DNA of 64,000 bases from Enterococcus faecalis_A (GCA_051295955.1 JBPDWA010000004.1:266117-330116), one strand, 5' to 3'. Shown: positions 18,333 through 27,851, numbered from the stretch's first letter. Numbers and translations are program-made. Notes: generated from the sequence alone by a model not told the origin.

Positions 18333-19208
18333 TTACAGATCTTCTTCATAGAAACGACCTAGGATTTGTACGTTATCGGCAATGCTGACAAAGGCTGCAG
18401 GATCTGTTTCTCGCATGGCAGCTTCTAAACTAGGAAGTTCAAAACGAGTCACCACGGTCAATAGCACGGTTTGCTTATCGTGACGGTAGGCTCCTTCTGC
18501 TTCATGAATAATGGTAATTCCTCGCCGCATTTTTTTTTGAATTTCGTCAACGACTTTTCGAGGATTTTTGGTGACGATAATCACTTGCATTTTCTTTTGT
18601 TTTGTATAAACAACGTCTGTTACTTTTCCACTAACAAAAATGGACAAAGCGCTGTAAAACATATACTGCCAGCCAAACAAAAAGCCAGCGACAAAAACGA
18701 TAATTGCATTAAAAACAATGGAAATTGAACCGATTGAACGGCCGGTTTTTCTGCGGATGGTAATACTAAAAATGTCCAAGCCTCCAGATGACAACCCGTT
18801 TTTCAAGGCAAAACCAATGCCGGAGCCATTCACAGCTCCCCCAAAAATCGCACAGATAATCGGATCTGATGTCAATCTAGTTAATGGAATCAGGTGCATC
18901 ACTAAAGAAGTTAGTGTTACTGTAATGAAAGTGAAAATTGTAAACTTTTTGCCGATTTTTTTCCAAGCAAGGAAAAATAAGGGAATATTTAAAACATATA
19001 ATGTAATGGAAACCGGCACGGTGAAACCGATTAATTGCTTAGATAAAGTGGTTAAAATTTGTGCGAGCCCGGTAATGCCACTGGAGTAGATGTTTCCCGG
19101 CTGATAGAAAAAATTCATAGCGATCGAAGCTAAGATGGCATAAACCACCGAAGCCGATAGCTTGGTCGTATAGTCATGGACAGGAAAATTGGTATAAAAT
19201 TTTTTCAT
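18333..19208 (-). CDS. YitT-family integral membrane protein
   Basis: This membrane protein of about 291 residues has the YitT architecture: an N-terminal DUF161-type membrane region with five or more hydrophobic segments (for example SAVNGSGIGFALKNGLSSGG-type glycine-rich loops between them) and a C-terminal cytoplasmic DUF2179 domain of about 90 residues starting near KQKKMQVIIVTKNPRKV. The physiological role of the family is not established. The start at MKKFYTN was preferred because GAGG lies 10 bases upstream; a start 30 bases earlier (19238) is possible. It is monocistronic with its own terminator. Confidence 0.85.
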   Translation of the reverse strand: MKKFYTNFPVHDYTTKLSASVVYAILASIAMNFFYQPGNIYSSGITGLAQILTTLSKQLIGFTVPVSITLYVLNIPLFFLAWKKIGKKFTIFTFITVTLTSLVMHLIPLTRLTSDPIICAIFGGAVNGSGIGFALKNGLSSGGLDIFSITIRRKTGRSIGSISIVFNAIIVFVAGFLFGWQYMFYSALSIFVSGKVTDVVYTKQKKMQVIIVTKNPRKVVDEIQKKMRRGITIIHEAEGAYRHDKQTVLLTVVTRFELPSLEAAMRETDPAAFVSIADNVQILGRFYEEDL

Positions 19209-19364
19209 TGGGCAATGGCCTCGCTTTGCTGTTTTCATTTTCTTTCATATTATACGGGGTTTGACACAAGATTAAAAGAGCTATCTCACAAATTCTACGG
19301 TTTCTTAGGGATTTTTTACATTTATTTCCACAAATTTCAATCGCTATAACGCTCTTTTAAACAT

Positions 19365-19400
19365 AAAAAAACTGAAGCGGAAATATTCCTAGCTTCAGTT
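19365..19400 (-). terminator. Terminator of the pdxK-ECF-UPF0340 operon
   Basis: A 9-bp perfect stem (AACTGAAGC/GCTTCAGTT) is followed on the minus strand by a T-run, about 60 bases after the UPF0340 gene. Confidence 0.8.
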
Positions 19401-19460
19401 CCTGCTATTATCATAGATAGCAACTTAAAAAATTTTAACTCAGCAGCTATCTTGGGGAAG

Positions 19461-20009
19461 TTATGCATAATGAGCTCTTGGTCCACCAATGTATTTAGGA
19501 CGAGCGTAAAGCGCTGTAACATGAGCAGCTCCGATTGCTTTAATACTTGGTCGCAACGGTACTTGGACATGTTTGACATGCATGCCGATTGACGTATCAC
19601 CGATATCGAACCCAGCCTGAGCGGTAATATGCTCTACTTCAACTGGATCCTCGAATAATTGAAAGGCAGCGACTGAACAGGAGCCACCAGCATGCAATTG
19701 AGGAACAACAGAAACAATCTCAAAGCCTTTTGCTTGTGCCACGCTCCGTTCCATCGCTAGGGCTCGGTTGATATGTTCACAACCTTGAACGGCCAAAAAA
19801 ATCCCATGGCTATCTAATGTTTCTTTTAAAGCGGAAACGATCCACTGTCCCACTTCTACGCTAGAGTTTTTGCCGATTGTACCGCCAACTACTTCACTAG
19901 TTGTACATCCCAGCACAAATATATCTCCTTTATGAACATTGCCGTTAGCAATCACTTCTTCAGCAATTGTGGTTACCTGTTCTTTAATTTTTTGTTCCGT
20001 TACTTCCAT
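19461..20009 (-). CDS. UPF0340 (YwlG/DUF436) family protein
   Basis: This 182-residue protein starts at the ATG two bases after the preceding gene's stop, with AAGGAA upstream; a frame nine codons longer would overlap that gene. It matches the UPF0340 family: DIFVLGCTTSEVVGGTIGKNSS, VQGCEHINRALAMER and the C-terminal TALYARPKYIGGPRAHY are hallmark segments. The fold is thought to resemble a small Rossmann-type domain, but no reaction is established. It shares an operon with a pyridoxal-type kinase and an ECF S-component, which hints at a link to vitamin B6 or thiamin salvage without proving it. Confidence 0.9.
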   Translation of the reverse strand: MEVTEQKIKEQVTTIAEEVIANGNVHKGDIFVLGCTTSEVVGGTIGKNSSVEVGQWIVSALKETLDSHGIFLAVQGCEHINRALAMERSVAQAKGFEIVSVVPQLHAGGSCSVAAFQLFEDPVEVEHITAQAGFDIGDTSIGMHVKHVQVPLRPSIKAIGAAHVTALYARPKYIGGPRAHYA

Positions 20010-20010
20010 C

Positions 20011-20508
20011 TTAAATTCCTTCTTTCTTGAGATCACGTTTAGGCAAAGCGTGTTGAATAGCTTTAGCTAACGGCACCGCAACCACTGCTCCGAAAACTGA
20101 TTGTGCCGTGTTGGTAGGTAGTGAAGCTAGCCCTGCCCCGAAACCGTAAAGAAAACCAGTTGCTAAAGCATAGCCGACTACCATTGCTACGCAGCCTAAA
20201 GCCAAGCCAAAATATTGCCAGCTTTTTTTGCTAGCTGCAAAATGGCCCGCCAACCACCCTTGGAAACCATGAATGAACAAAGAAAAGATAATCCATTGAG
20301 GATAGCCCGATAACAAATCAATCATACCTCCGCTTAAAGCCCCCACGGTTAAGCCACCTACTGGTCCAAATAGTAGACTTGCCGTGTAAATGCCCGCATC
20401 GGCCAATGTAACAAAGCCATTGGTTCCGGGAACTGGGATAATAAACACAAGTGATACCCCTACTGTTAACGCAGTAATCACTGCATAGATACTGATTCTT
20501 CTAGTCAT
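20011..20508 (-). CDS. ECF transporter substrate-binding (S) component, B6/thiamin-precursor type
   Basis: This 165-residue very hydrophobic protein has about five to six transmembrane segments and the ECF S-component feel: TRRISIYAVITALTVGVS at the start, then GFVTLADAGIYTASLLFGPVGGLTVG, and IHGFQGWLAGHFA. It would bind a vitamin in the membrane and work with a shared EcfAA'T energising module encoded elsewhere. It overlaps the pyridoxal-type kinase gene by 4 bases (ATGA), so pyridoxine or the thiamin pyrimidine HMP is the likely substrate. Such S-components are called PdxU2 in comparative studies. The substrate call is inferred from context. Confidence 0.75.
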   Translation of the reverse strand: MTRRISIYAVITALTVGVSLVFIIPVPGTNGFVTLADAGIYTASLLFGPVGGLTVGALSGGMIDLLSGYPQWIIFSLFIHGFQGWLAGHFAASKKSWQYFGLALGCVAMVVGYALATGFLYGFGAGLASLPTNTAQSVFGAVVAVPLAKAIQHALPKRDLKKEGI

Positions 20509-21314
20509 TTCGGTTCCCCCTCTTCTATTTCCATCATCTTGCCACCATACCAGACACTGCCAAATTCTGAGTCAATCGTAACACCGGAAGTGATTGATTC
20601 GGAAATATATTGTTTGGCATTCGTAATTGCTGAGGTTAACTCCTCTCCTAAAACCAAACCAGCAGCAATCGCCGAAGAAAAGCCACAACCGGCGCCATTA
20701 ATGGTTTTTACTTGTTGTTTTGGCTTAGAGTACAGCCGATGGCGCTTTCCGTCATAGAAGTTATCGACTGCTTTATCACCTGCCAAGCGATTCCCACCTT
20801 TGATTACCACAGAACTTGCACCCATTTCATACAACTGCTCAGCACCGGCTTGCACATCATCAATGGTCGTTAGCTGGCGCTTAGTTAAAAGTTCAGCCTC
20901 TTTTAAGTTTGGCGTAATAACTGTGGCTAAAGGAAACAGCTCGTTAGAAAGAGCGGCAATATATTCTTTTTCATAACGAGAAGCTGATTCTTTAAAAACA
21001 AATACTGGATCCAATACTATCGGTAAATCAGGTTGCTTTATTAAAAAAGAACGAATAACAGAAATACTTTGGATGTTATGAATTAAGCCAATTTTTACAC
21101 CAGCCAAACTAGCTTTAGGTAAAGAAGCCAGCTGACTTTCTAAAAGTTTAGCGCTGAGATTATGGACTTGAAATTGATTTCCCTGGGCTGTAGCAATACA
21201 CGTTAAGGCTGACAGACCAAATAAGCGAAAATTTTCAAATGTTTTCAAATCGGTTTGAATGCCGCCGCCGGAAAAGGGATCGGAACCGCCAATTGTCAAA
21301 ATTTTTTTCGTCAT
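20505..21314 (-). CDS. pdxK: Pyridoxal/hydroxymethylpyrimidine kinase (PdxK/ThiD family)
   Basis: This 269-residue ribokinase-fold kinase opens with LTIGGSDPFSGGGIQTDLKTF, the substrate site of ThiD-type pyridoxal kinases. It has VVIKGGNRL and the catalytic loop TINGAGCGFSSAIAAGL. The Cys in GAGC replaces the more common Asp/Thr arrangement, as in the Firmicute ThiD-like pyridoxal kinases, where this cysteine is functional. It phosphorylates pyridoxine, pyridoxal or HMP. It is the first gene of the operon, followed by the ECF S-component, so uptake and trapping are coupled. Bifunctionality cannot be judged from the sequence. Confidence 0.82.
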   Translation of the reverse strand: MTKKILTIGGSDPFSGGGIQTDLKTFENFRLFGLSALTCIATAQGNQFQVHNLSAKLLESQLASLPKASLAGVKIGLIHNIQSISVIRSFLIKQPDLPIVLDPVFVFKESASRYEKEYIAALSNELFPLATVITPNLKEAELLTKRQLTTIDDVQAGAEQLYEMGASSVVIKGGNRLAGDKAVDNFYDGKRHRLYSKPKQQVKTINGAGCGFSSAIAAGLVLGEELTSAITNAKQYISESITSGVTIDSEFGSVWYGGKMMEIEEGEPK

Positions 21315-21413
21315 ATCTTTCGCTCCTTCTTTTTCATCTTACTAACCTTCACTTAAAAAGAAAACAGCCAATTGGCAGATTTTTAGGCCAGCCAATTTTT
21401 TATAACTACGAAT

Positions 21414-21448
21414 AAAAAACAACAGTCCTTCATTTCCTTAGACTGCTG
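21414..21448 (-). terminator. Terminator of hisS-aspS
   Basis: An 8-bp stem (CAGCAGTC with GACTGTTG, one G-T pair) with a 13-base loop is followed on the minus strand by T6, about 40 bases after the aspS stop. Confidence 0.7.
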
Positions 21449-21489
21449 CTTTTAATGTTACATCTACAATCATGATCAACTTTTTCAGC

Positions 21490-23259
21490 TTATTCTTCAA
21501 TAGCTGTTACATCAATGTTTAATTCAAACAATTGTAATGGCGAAACCTTACTTGGCGCATTGTTCATCGGATCCATTGCTTTACCGTTTTTAGGAAAGGC
21601 GATGACTTCACGAATATTTTCTTCTCCGGCTAACAACATTATAAGACGATCCAAGCCCAGAGCAATGCCGCCATGTGGAGGGAAGCCGTAATCCAATGCA
21701 TCCAATAAAAACCCAAATTGTTCTGTTGCCGCTTCTTTGGTAAAGCCTAATGTTTCAAACATTTTTTCTTGCAGTTCTCGCGTATGAATCCGCAAGGAGC
21801 CACCGCCTAATTCATATCCATTTAAGACGATATCATAGGCTTGTGCATAGACTTTTTCCGGATTGGTTGAAAGCAAATCAATATCAGCGGCTTTTGGCTG
21901 AGTGAATGGATGATGCGCAGACACATAGCGACCGGCTTCTTCATCATATTCAAAAAGCGGCCAGTCAACTACCCACAAGAAGTTAAATTTCGATTCATCA
22001 ATCAAGCCCAATTCTTTACCTAACCGTGTCCGAACAGCTCCTAATGCTGCCGCTACAATTTCAGGCCTGTCAGCACCAAACATTAAAATATCACCAACTT
22101 CTGCTTGGGTAACAGCGATGAGTTCATCTGTAACATCAGTTAAGAATTTAGCAATTGGCCCTTTTAAGCCGTCTGCTTCTACTTTTAGCCAAGCTAAGCC
22201 CTTTGCTCCAAATTGACTAACATATTGACCTAATTGATCCATGTCTTTTCTGGAATACTTCGCACCAGCCCCTTTGGCATTGAGCGCCTTCACGTGGCCG
22301 CCATTTGCTAAAGCATTTTGGAAAACTTTAAAGTCGCAGTCTTTCACAACTGAGGCCACATCAATTAATTCCATATCGAAACGAGTATCTGGTTTATCAC
22401 TTCCGTAACGAGCCATTGCTTCATCATAACTCATTCGCGGAAAAGGAGTGGTAATCTCTATTCCTTTAGTTTCTTTCATAACCTTTGCCAACATGTTTTC
22501 AGTATAAGTTTGAATTTCTTCCGGTGTTAAGAAACTTGTTTCAATATCCACTTGGGTAAATTCCGGTTGGCGATCGCCTCTTAAGTCTTCATCACGGAAG
22601 CAGCGCACAATTTGATAATAACGATCAAAACCAGCGCCCATCAGCAATTGTTTAAATATTTGCGGAGATTGTGGCAATGCATAAAAATGACCGGCATGTA
22701 CCCGAGAAGGCACTAGATAATCGCGGGCACCTTCTGGAGTAGATTTGCCTAAATAAGGTGTTTCAATATCAATAAATTCATGGTCATCCAAATAGTGCCG
22801 AATGGCCTTTGTAACTTGATGGCGCAGTTTAAGATTTTGTGTCATAGATGGGCGGCGCAAATCTAAGTAACGATATTTCAAACGTGTCTCATCGTTAACA
22901 TTATTGTCGTCTTCAATGGTGAATGGTGGTGTTTTCGCAGCATTTAAAATAGTAATATCGGACGCCAGCACTTCAAATTCGCCTGTTTTCATTTTCGGAT
23001 TGATGGCTTCTTGATCACGATAAACCACATCCCCTTGAATCTCAATCACGTATTCACTACGACATTTATCTGCGATTTCCCAAGCTTGTTTGGAACGTTC
23101 TGGATTAAAAACAACTTGGATAATTCCTTGACGGTCTCGCAAGTCGATAAAGATTACACCACCTAGGTCGCGTCTTTTTTGAACCCATCCTTTCAATGTT
23201 ACTTCTTTACCGATTAATGCGGCGGATACATCGCCACAGTATACTGTTCGTTTTGCCAT
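21490..23259 (-). CDS. aspS: Aspartyl-tRNA synthetase
   Basis: This 589-residue class IIb synthetase charges tRNA-Asp. It has an N-terminal OB-fold anticodon-binding domain (VTLKGWVQKRRDLGGVIFIDLRD in part), class II motif 2 in CFRDEDLRGDRQPEFTQVD, the bacterial GAD insertion domain in the middle and motif 3 in GGIALGLDRLIMLLAG. Length is normal for bacterial AspRS. It lies 37 bases after hisS in a T-box-controlled operon. The ribosome site AAAGGAG is strong. Confidence 0.98.
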   Translation of the reverse strand: MAKRTVYCGDVSAALIGKEVTLKGWVQKRRDLGGVIFIDLRDRQGIIQVVFNPERSKQAWEIADKCRSEYVIEIQGDVVYRDQEAINPKMKTGEFEVLASDITILNAAKTPPFTIEDDNNVNDETRLKYRYLDLRRPSMTQNLKLRHQVTKAIRHYLDDHEFIDIETPYLGKSTPEGARDYLVPSRVHAGHFYALPQSPQIFKQLLMGAGFDRYYQIVRCFRDEDLRGDRQPEFTQVDIETSFLTPEEIQTYTENMLAKVMKETKGIEITTPFPRMSYDEAMARYGSDKPDTRFDMELIDVASVVKDCDFKVFQNALANGGHVKALNAKGAGAKYSRKDMDQLGQYVSQFGAKGLAWLKVEADGLKGPIAKFLTDVTDELIAVTQAEVGDILMFGADRPEIVAAALGAVRTRLGKELGLIDESKFNFLWVVDWPLFEYDEEAGRYVSAHHPFTQPKAADIDLLSTNPEKVYAQAYDIVLNGYELGGGSLRIHTRELQEKMFETLGFTKEAATEQFGFLLDALDYGFPPHGGIALGLDRLIMLLAGEENIREVIAFPKNGKAMDPMNNAPSKVSPLQLFELNIDVTAIEE

Positions 23260-23296
23260 CTCTACTCGCTCCTTTGTCTTAAAAAAATCTTTCGTG

Positions 23297-24595
23297 TTAG
23301 TCTAAACTTTTACTCATCATTTCATCATACACTTCGTCGAAGCGCTCATAAATATCACATATTGGAAAGGCTTTTTCTTCGCGTGTTGCCATTGATTTAA
23401 CGTTAACAATTCCTTCATTCAATTCATTTTCGCCAATCGTTAATACCAATTTTGCTTGTAATTTATCGGCTGTTTTAAATTGGGCTTTCGGTTTGCGATT
23501 CATATAATCACGTTCCGCTGAAAAACCAAAATTACGGATACTTTGAACAAGTTGAAGTGCAGCAATATTAGTTTTTTCACCAATTACGACAACATATGCA
23601 TCCAACTCAGATAATGCCGGAATCACCACTTCTTCAGCTTCCATTGTCAATAAAACACGTTCGATGCCCATACCAAAGCCAAAACCTGGTGTGTCTGGAC
23701 CGCCTAATTCTTCGACTAATCCGTTATAACGACCACCCGCACAAATGGTTGATTGAGCCCCCATTTTGGGTGCTTCACTCATAATTTCAAAAATTGTATG
23801 CGTATAATAATCCAAGCCGCGAACCATATTGCTGTCAATCTCATAAGGGATTTCTAGCGTATCTAACATATCAGTCACTGCTTCAAAATGTGCTTTTGAT
23901 GGTTCATTTAAATATTCTAAGATTGAAGGCGCCTCTGCAACGATTGCCTGATCTTTTTTATCTTTGCTATCTAAGACACGTAAAGGATTCTCATATAGTC
24001 GGCGCTTTGAATCTTCACTTAGTTCTTCCAAATGAGGTTCCAAATAATCAATCAGTGCTTGGCGATAAACTGCACGCGTTGCTTTATCACCTAATGAATT
24101 AATGACTAATTTAATTTGCTGAATACCTAATTGTTTAAAAAAGTCGAGAGCCATAGCCATAATTTCTACGTCAAGTGCTGGATTTTCACTACCAAACGCT
24201 TCAACACCAATTTGGTGGAACTGGCGTAAACGACCAGCTTGTGGACGCTCATAACGGAACATAGGTCCCATATAGTAAGTTTTGTATGGTTTAGCATGTT
24301 CTGGACCAAATAATTTATTTTCTACAAATGCACGAACAATCGGTGCGGTGCCTTCCGGGCGTAAAGTAACATGTCGCTTACCTTTGTCGTAAAAATCATA
24401 CATCTCTTTAGAAACAATATCCGTAGTATTGCCCACACTGCGAGAAATAACTTCATAATGTTCAAAAATAGGTGTTCTGATTTCTTGGTATTGATAATCG
24501 CGAAAAACCAATCGCGCTGTTTCTTCAATAAACTGCCATTTTTCACTAGTTCCCGGCAATAAATCACTGGTTCCTTTTGGTCTTTGATACTTCAT
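23297..24595 (-). CDS. hisS: Histidyl-tRNA synthetase
   Basis: This 432-residue class IIa synthetase charges tRNA-His. It begins MKYQRPKGTSDLLPG, has the TLRPEGTAPIVRAFVE block, motif 2 GPMFRYERPQAGRLRQFHQ, the histidine-specific motif RGLDYYTHTIFE and motif 3 GFGFGMGIERVLLTME, then an anticodon-binding domain of about 95 residues. It is the first gene after a T-box leader, with AAAGGGG just upstream of the start. Confidence 0.98.
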   Translation of the reverse strand: MKYQRPKGTSDLLPGTSEKWQFIEETARLVFRDYQYQEIRTPIFEHYEVISRSVGNTTDIVSKEMYDFYDKGKRHVTLRPEGTAPIVRAFVENKLFGPEHAKPYKTYYMGPMFRYERPQAGRLRQFHQIGVEAFGSENPALDVEIMAMALDFFKQLGIQQIKLVINSLGDKATRAVYRQALIDYLEPHLEELSEDSKRRLYENPLRVLDSKDKKDQAIVAEAPSILEYLNEPSKAHFEAVTDMLDTLEIPYEIDSNMVRGLDYYTHTIFEIMSEAPKMGAQSTICAGGRYNGLVEELGGPDTPGFGFGMGIERVLLTMEAEEVVIPALSELDAYVVVIGEKTNIAALQLVQSIRNFGFSAERDYMNRKPKAQFKTADKLQAKLVLTIGENELNEGIVNVKSMATREEKAFPICDIYERFDEVYDEMMSKSLD

Positions 24596-24846
24596 CTATT
24601 TTTACCCCTTTACTTATATTTAAAATCCATAAATGTATATTGTAGAAAACTTCCCTAGCAATAAAACAGGTAGTGATATGTTGCTTTGTTCCAAGGATTG
24701 AAACGAAGTGGCGCTTATAGGAAACACCTCTCCAAAGTAAGAACTTGATGCTTTGGCTAATTGTAGCGAACTTCACTCTCTTTCCTTCATCAAGTACTAC
24801 CCATCATCTGCTTTCCTACTACGTAGTAATCGCAGTGGTTCGCAGC
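24596..24846 (-). other. Long leader segment between the T-box terminator and hisS
   Basis: About 250 bases of transcribed leader lie between the T-box terminator and the hisS start, longer than usual. A 70-codon frame exists (24564-24776) but runs into hisS, has no recognisable domain and is probably chance. No second riboswitch was recognised. Confidence 0.4.
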
Positions 24847-25075
24847 AAAAAGCCCTTGTATATTGCTATACAAGGGCGTCATTCTTCGTGTAACGCGGTA
24901 CCACCTATTTTCGAAAGAATTCTCTTCTTTCCTCTAACGATTAACGCTCGTAACGGAACAGCTTTGCTTCTGTTCATCTCCAGAATGTCTTTCACTTCCC
25001 ATGACGGAGTTGTTTTCAGCCAAGGCAACTCTCTCTTCACCGATCAACGGAAACCTACTCGTTCTTTCAAAGATT
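24847..25075 (-). promoter_or_regulatory. T-box riboswitch leader of hisS-aspS
   Basis: The minus strand contains the T-box core AGGTGGTACCGCG at 24894-24906. About 17 bases later comes an 11-bp terminator hairpin (GCCCTTGTATA...TATACAAGGGC, 24849-24877) with a T-run. Upstream lies a long structured stem I region with the candidate specifier GACAT at 24985-24989. This reads as GAC (Asp) in one register and CAT (His) in another, fitting a hisS-aspS operon. TTGACT with a TATAGATAAT-like -10 lies near 25085-25115. Uncharged tRNA would favour the antiterminator and read-through into hisS. Confidence 0.9.
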
Positions 25076-25175
25076 TTTAATATTATCTATAAACTACTAA
25101 AAGATTTCCTGAAAGTCAAGGGAAAATCAAAAGAAACCCTTTAGACACTGCAAAGTGTTCACTTTTTTAGAGCTG

Positions 25176-25622
25176 CTACTTTTCTTTACTATCAATAATG
25201 ATCGTGACTGGACCATCATTAACTAGCGAGACTTGCATATCTGCCCCAAATTTCCCTGTTGCTATCGGTATTCCAGCTTTTTCAAATTCCTCATTGAACA
25301 ATTGATAAAGGGGAATAGCAGTTTCCGGTCGAGCCGCTTCGATAAAGCTCGGCCGATTTCCTTTTTTGGTATTCGCATATAAAGTAAATTGAGAAATGCT
25401 CAGGATACTGCCATCTACTGCTTGAATGCTCTGGTTCATTTTGCCATTATCATCTTCAAATACCCGCAGTTTACTAATTTTACCAACTAAGTAAGCGACA
25501 TCTTCTGGTGTATCCGTTTCATGAATACCCACCAAAATTAGAAACCCACGTTGAATGGCACCGACAACTTGATCTGCAATGCGCACTTCTGCTTGGCTGA
25601 CCCGCTGAATTACTACTTTCAT
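25176..25622 (-). CDS. dtd: D-aminoacyl-tRNA deacylase
   Basis: This 148-residue Dtd proofreads tRNA by hydrolysing D-aminoacyl-tRNAs. It starts MKVVIQRVSQAEVRI and contains the catalytic-pocket motif SQFTLYANTKKGNRPSF and the C-terminal cross-subunit motif NDGPVTI, where the GP dipeptide enforces chirality. Length is standard. It follows rel after 15 bases, the common Firmicute gene order, so the two are co-transcribed. Confidence 0.97.
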   Translation of the reverse strand: MKVVIQRVSQAEVRIADQVVGAIQRGFLILVGIHETDTPEDVAYLVGKISKLRVFEDDNGKMNQSIQAVDGSILSISQFTLYANTKKGNRPSFIEAARPETAIPLYQLFNEEFEKAGIPIATGKFGADMQVSLVNDGPVTIIIDSKEK

Positions 25623-25637
25623 ACTTTGTCCACTCCT

Positions 25638-27851
25638 TTAACCATTGGTACGACGAACATTGTATACTTCCGGAACATTTTTGATTTTATCTACAATGGT
25701 TTTTAAGTGAGCTAAATTTTGAATTTTTAGTGTGATGTGAACCAAAGCCATTTTTTCTTTCGTTGGTTTTGCCTCTACACTAACCAAATTTTTGGTCATC
25801 GGACTGACGACTTGTAAAATATCATTTAATAAGCCATTGCGATTATACCCATAAATTTCCAAATCAGCATCGTATTCTTTTTTATTATTATCAGTGTCTT
25901 CCCACTCGACTTCAATCAGTCGTTGAGCCAGCTCTTCTTGATGTTGAACGTTGGGACAATCAGCTCGGTGAATGGATACGCCCCGACCTTTTGTAATGTA
26001 ACCAACAATTTCGTCTCCTGGAACAGGATTACAGCAACGACTAAGCCTGATCAATAGATTATCTACGCCTTGAATAACAATTCCGCCTTCATGGCGTACT
26101 TTCATTTTATCATTTTCTTTTTTTGGTGGATTCGTTAATAATTCTTCTACTTCTTGGCGTTGTTTTTCTAACTCTTTTTCTTTGCGTTCTTTTTCAGTCA
26201 GACGGTTGCAAACGACTTGAGCACTTAATTCACCATAACCAATGGCAGCGTATAAGTCATCTTCTGTCTGGAATTTGAACTTATCCAGTGCTTCGGCCAT
26301 CTTTGCTTTAGTGATAATCTCTTTAGGTACAAAGCCATGTTCCGTTAAATGTTTGGTTACTGCATCATGACCTTTAATAACATTTACTTCTCGATCTTGA
26401 GCCTTGAAGAAGCGTTTAATTTTATTTTTTGCTTTACTGGTTTTCACCATCTTCAGCCAATCACGGCTTGGACCAAATGAATTAGGAGAGGTTAGAACTT
26501 CGATTATATCCCCATTTTTTAAAGTATAGTCTAACTGGACCATTTTTCCATTCACTTTTGCGCCGGCGGTTTTATTGCCAATTTCCGTGTGGATACTGTA
26601 AGCGAAATCTAAAGGTCCAGAGCCTTTTGGCAGCTCAGTTACTTCTCCAGTCGGTGTAAAAACATACACTTTATCACTGAAAATATCGCCTTTGACGCCT
26701 TCCATAAATTCCGATGCATTGTAGCTTTCATCTTGAAGCTCCAACAACTCATGGAACCAACCCAATTGTTTGGTCATGTTGTCCGGTTCCACTTTTTCCG
26801 TCTTCCCTTCTTTGTAAGCCCAATGAGCTGCAACCCCAAATTCTGCAATTTGATGCATTTCGTGGGTACGAATTTGGACCTCAACGGGATTGCCCTTGGG
26901 ACCGATAACCGTGGTATGAATTGATTGGTACATATTCGCTTTTGGCATAGCAATATAATCTTTAAATCGGCCCGGCATCGGTGTCCATTTGGTATGGATT
27001 GCTCCTAAAACGGCATAACAGTCTTTGATTGAGTCAACAATTACGCGGATCGCTAATAAATCGTAAATTTCATTAAATTGCTTTTTTTGGTCTTTCATTT
27101 TTCGATAGATCGAATAAATGTGCTTCGGACGTCCATAAATCTCAGCATAGATTTCTAAATCTTCAGTGGCCAATCGGATGTCTTCTACTGCTTGAGCAAC
27201 GTAAGCTTCCCGTTCTTCCCGCTTACTTTGCATTAAATTAACAATTCTGTAATATTGATTAGGGTTGATATATCGTAACGCAGTATCTTCCAGTTCCCAT
27301 TTGATCCGACTAATCCCCAAGCGATGAGCCAAAGGTGCGTAAATTTCCAATGTTTCTTGGGCAATGCGTCGCTGTTTATCTTCTCGTAAATGTTTTAAAG
27401 TGCGCATATTGTGAAGACGGTCAGCTAATTTCACCATAATCACGCGTAAATCTTGCGCCATCGCCAACAACATTTTGCGATGGTTTTCCGCTAATTGTTC
27501 TTCATGAGATTTGTATTTGATTTTACCTAATTTAGTGACCCCATCAACTAGCATTGCTACATCAGCACCGAATTCTGCGGTTAAGTCGTCTAAGGTTGCC
27601 TCCGTATCTTCCACAACGTCATGTAAAAAACCTGTGGCTACAGTATGAGGATCCATATGTAATTCCGCTAGAATACCTGCTACTTGAATCGGATGAATAA
27701 TATAGGGCTCTCCTGATTGGCGGACTTGTCCTTCATGAGCTTTTTCAGCATAATCCAAAGCTTTTTGAACAAATGCGACATGTTCTGGCCCCATGTAACT
27801 GGCTACGAGTCTTATAACGCCCGGCCCTGTCAGTAGTTCTTCTTTTGACAT
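25638..27851 (-). CDS. relA: Bifunctional (p)ppGpp synthetase/hydrolase, Rel/SpoT family
   Basis: This 737-residue long RSH enzyme starts at MSKEELLTG (27851), which has AAAGGAG eight bases upstream; a frame 21 codons longer lacks a site. Domains in order are the HD hydrolase (about 40-190, with ATGFLHDVVEDT), the synthetase (about 220-390, with the FKDYIAMPKANMYQSIHTT catalytic stretch), TGS (about 400-465, VYVFTPTGEVTELPKGS), a helical/zinc-finger region with SRCCNPVPGDEIVGYIT and a C-terminal ACT domain. The HD motif is intact, so both activities are expected. It forms an operon with dtd. A possible attenuating hairpin lies in the leader. Confidence 0.97.
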   Translation of the reverse strand: MSKEELLTGPGVIRLVASYMGPEHVAFVQKALDYAEKAHEGQVRQSGEPYIIHPIQVAGILAELHMDPHTVATGFLHDVVEDTEATLDDLTAEFGADVAMLVDGVTKLGKIKYKSHEEQLAENHRKMLLAMAQDLRVIMVKLADRLHNMRTLKHLREDKQRRIAQETLEIYAPLAHRLGISRIKWELEDTALRYINPNQYYRIVNLMQSKREEREAYVAQAVEDIRLATEDLEIYAEIYGRPKHIYSIYRKMKDQKKQFNEIYDLLAIRVIVDSIKDCYAVLGAIHTKWTPMPGRFKDYIAMPKANMYQSIHTTVIGPKGNPVEVQIRTHEMHQIAEFGVAAHWAYKEGKTEKVEPDNMTKQLGWFHELLELQDESYNASEFMEGVKGDIFSDKVYVFTPTGEVTELPKGSGPLDFAYSIHTEIGNKTAGAKVNGKMVQLDYTLKNGDIIEVLTSPNSFGPSRDWLKMVKTSKAKNKIKRFFKAQDREVNVIKGHDAVTKHLTEHGFVPKEIITKAKMAEALDKFKFQTEDDLYAAIGYGELSAQVVCNRLTEKERKEKELEKQRQEVEELLTNPPKKENDKMKVRHEGGIVIQGVDNLLIRLSRCCNPVPGDEIVGYITKGRGVSIHRADCPNVQHQEELAQRLIEVEWEDTDNNKKEYDADLEIYGYNRNGLLNDILQVVSPMTKNLVSVEAKPTKEKMALVHITLKIQNLAHLKTIVDKIKNVPEVYNVRRTNG

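Noticed and set aside
21357..21400. Hairpin-like repeat (CCAATTGGC...GGCCAGCCAATT) between pdxK and aspS
   Set aside because: Pairing is broken and no clean T-run follows in the direction of either gene; the nearby 21414-21448 hairpin is the better terminator.
24564..24776. 70-codon frame in the hisS leader
   Set aside because: It runs out of frame into hisS, lacks a ribosome site and has no recognisable domain; leader RNA structure is the better explanation.
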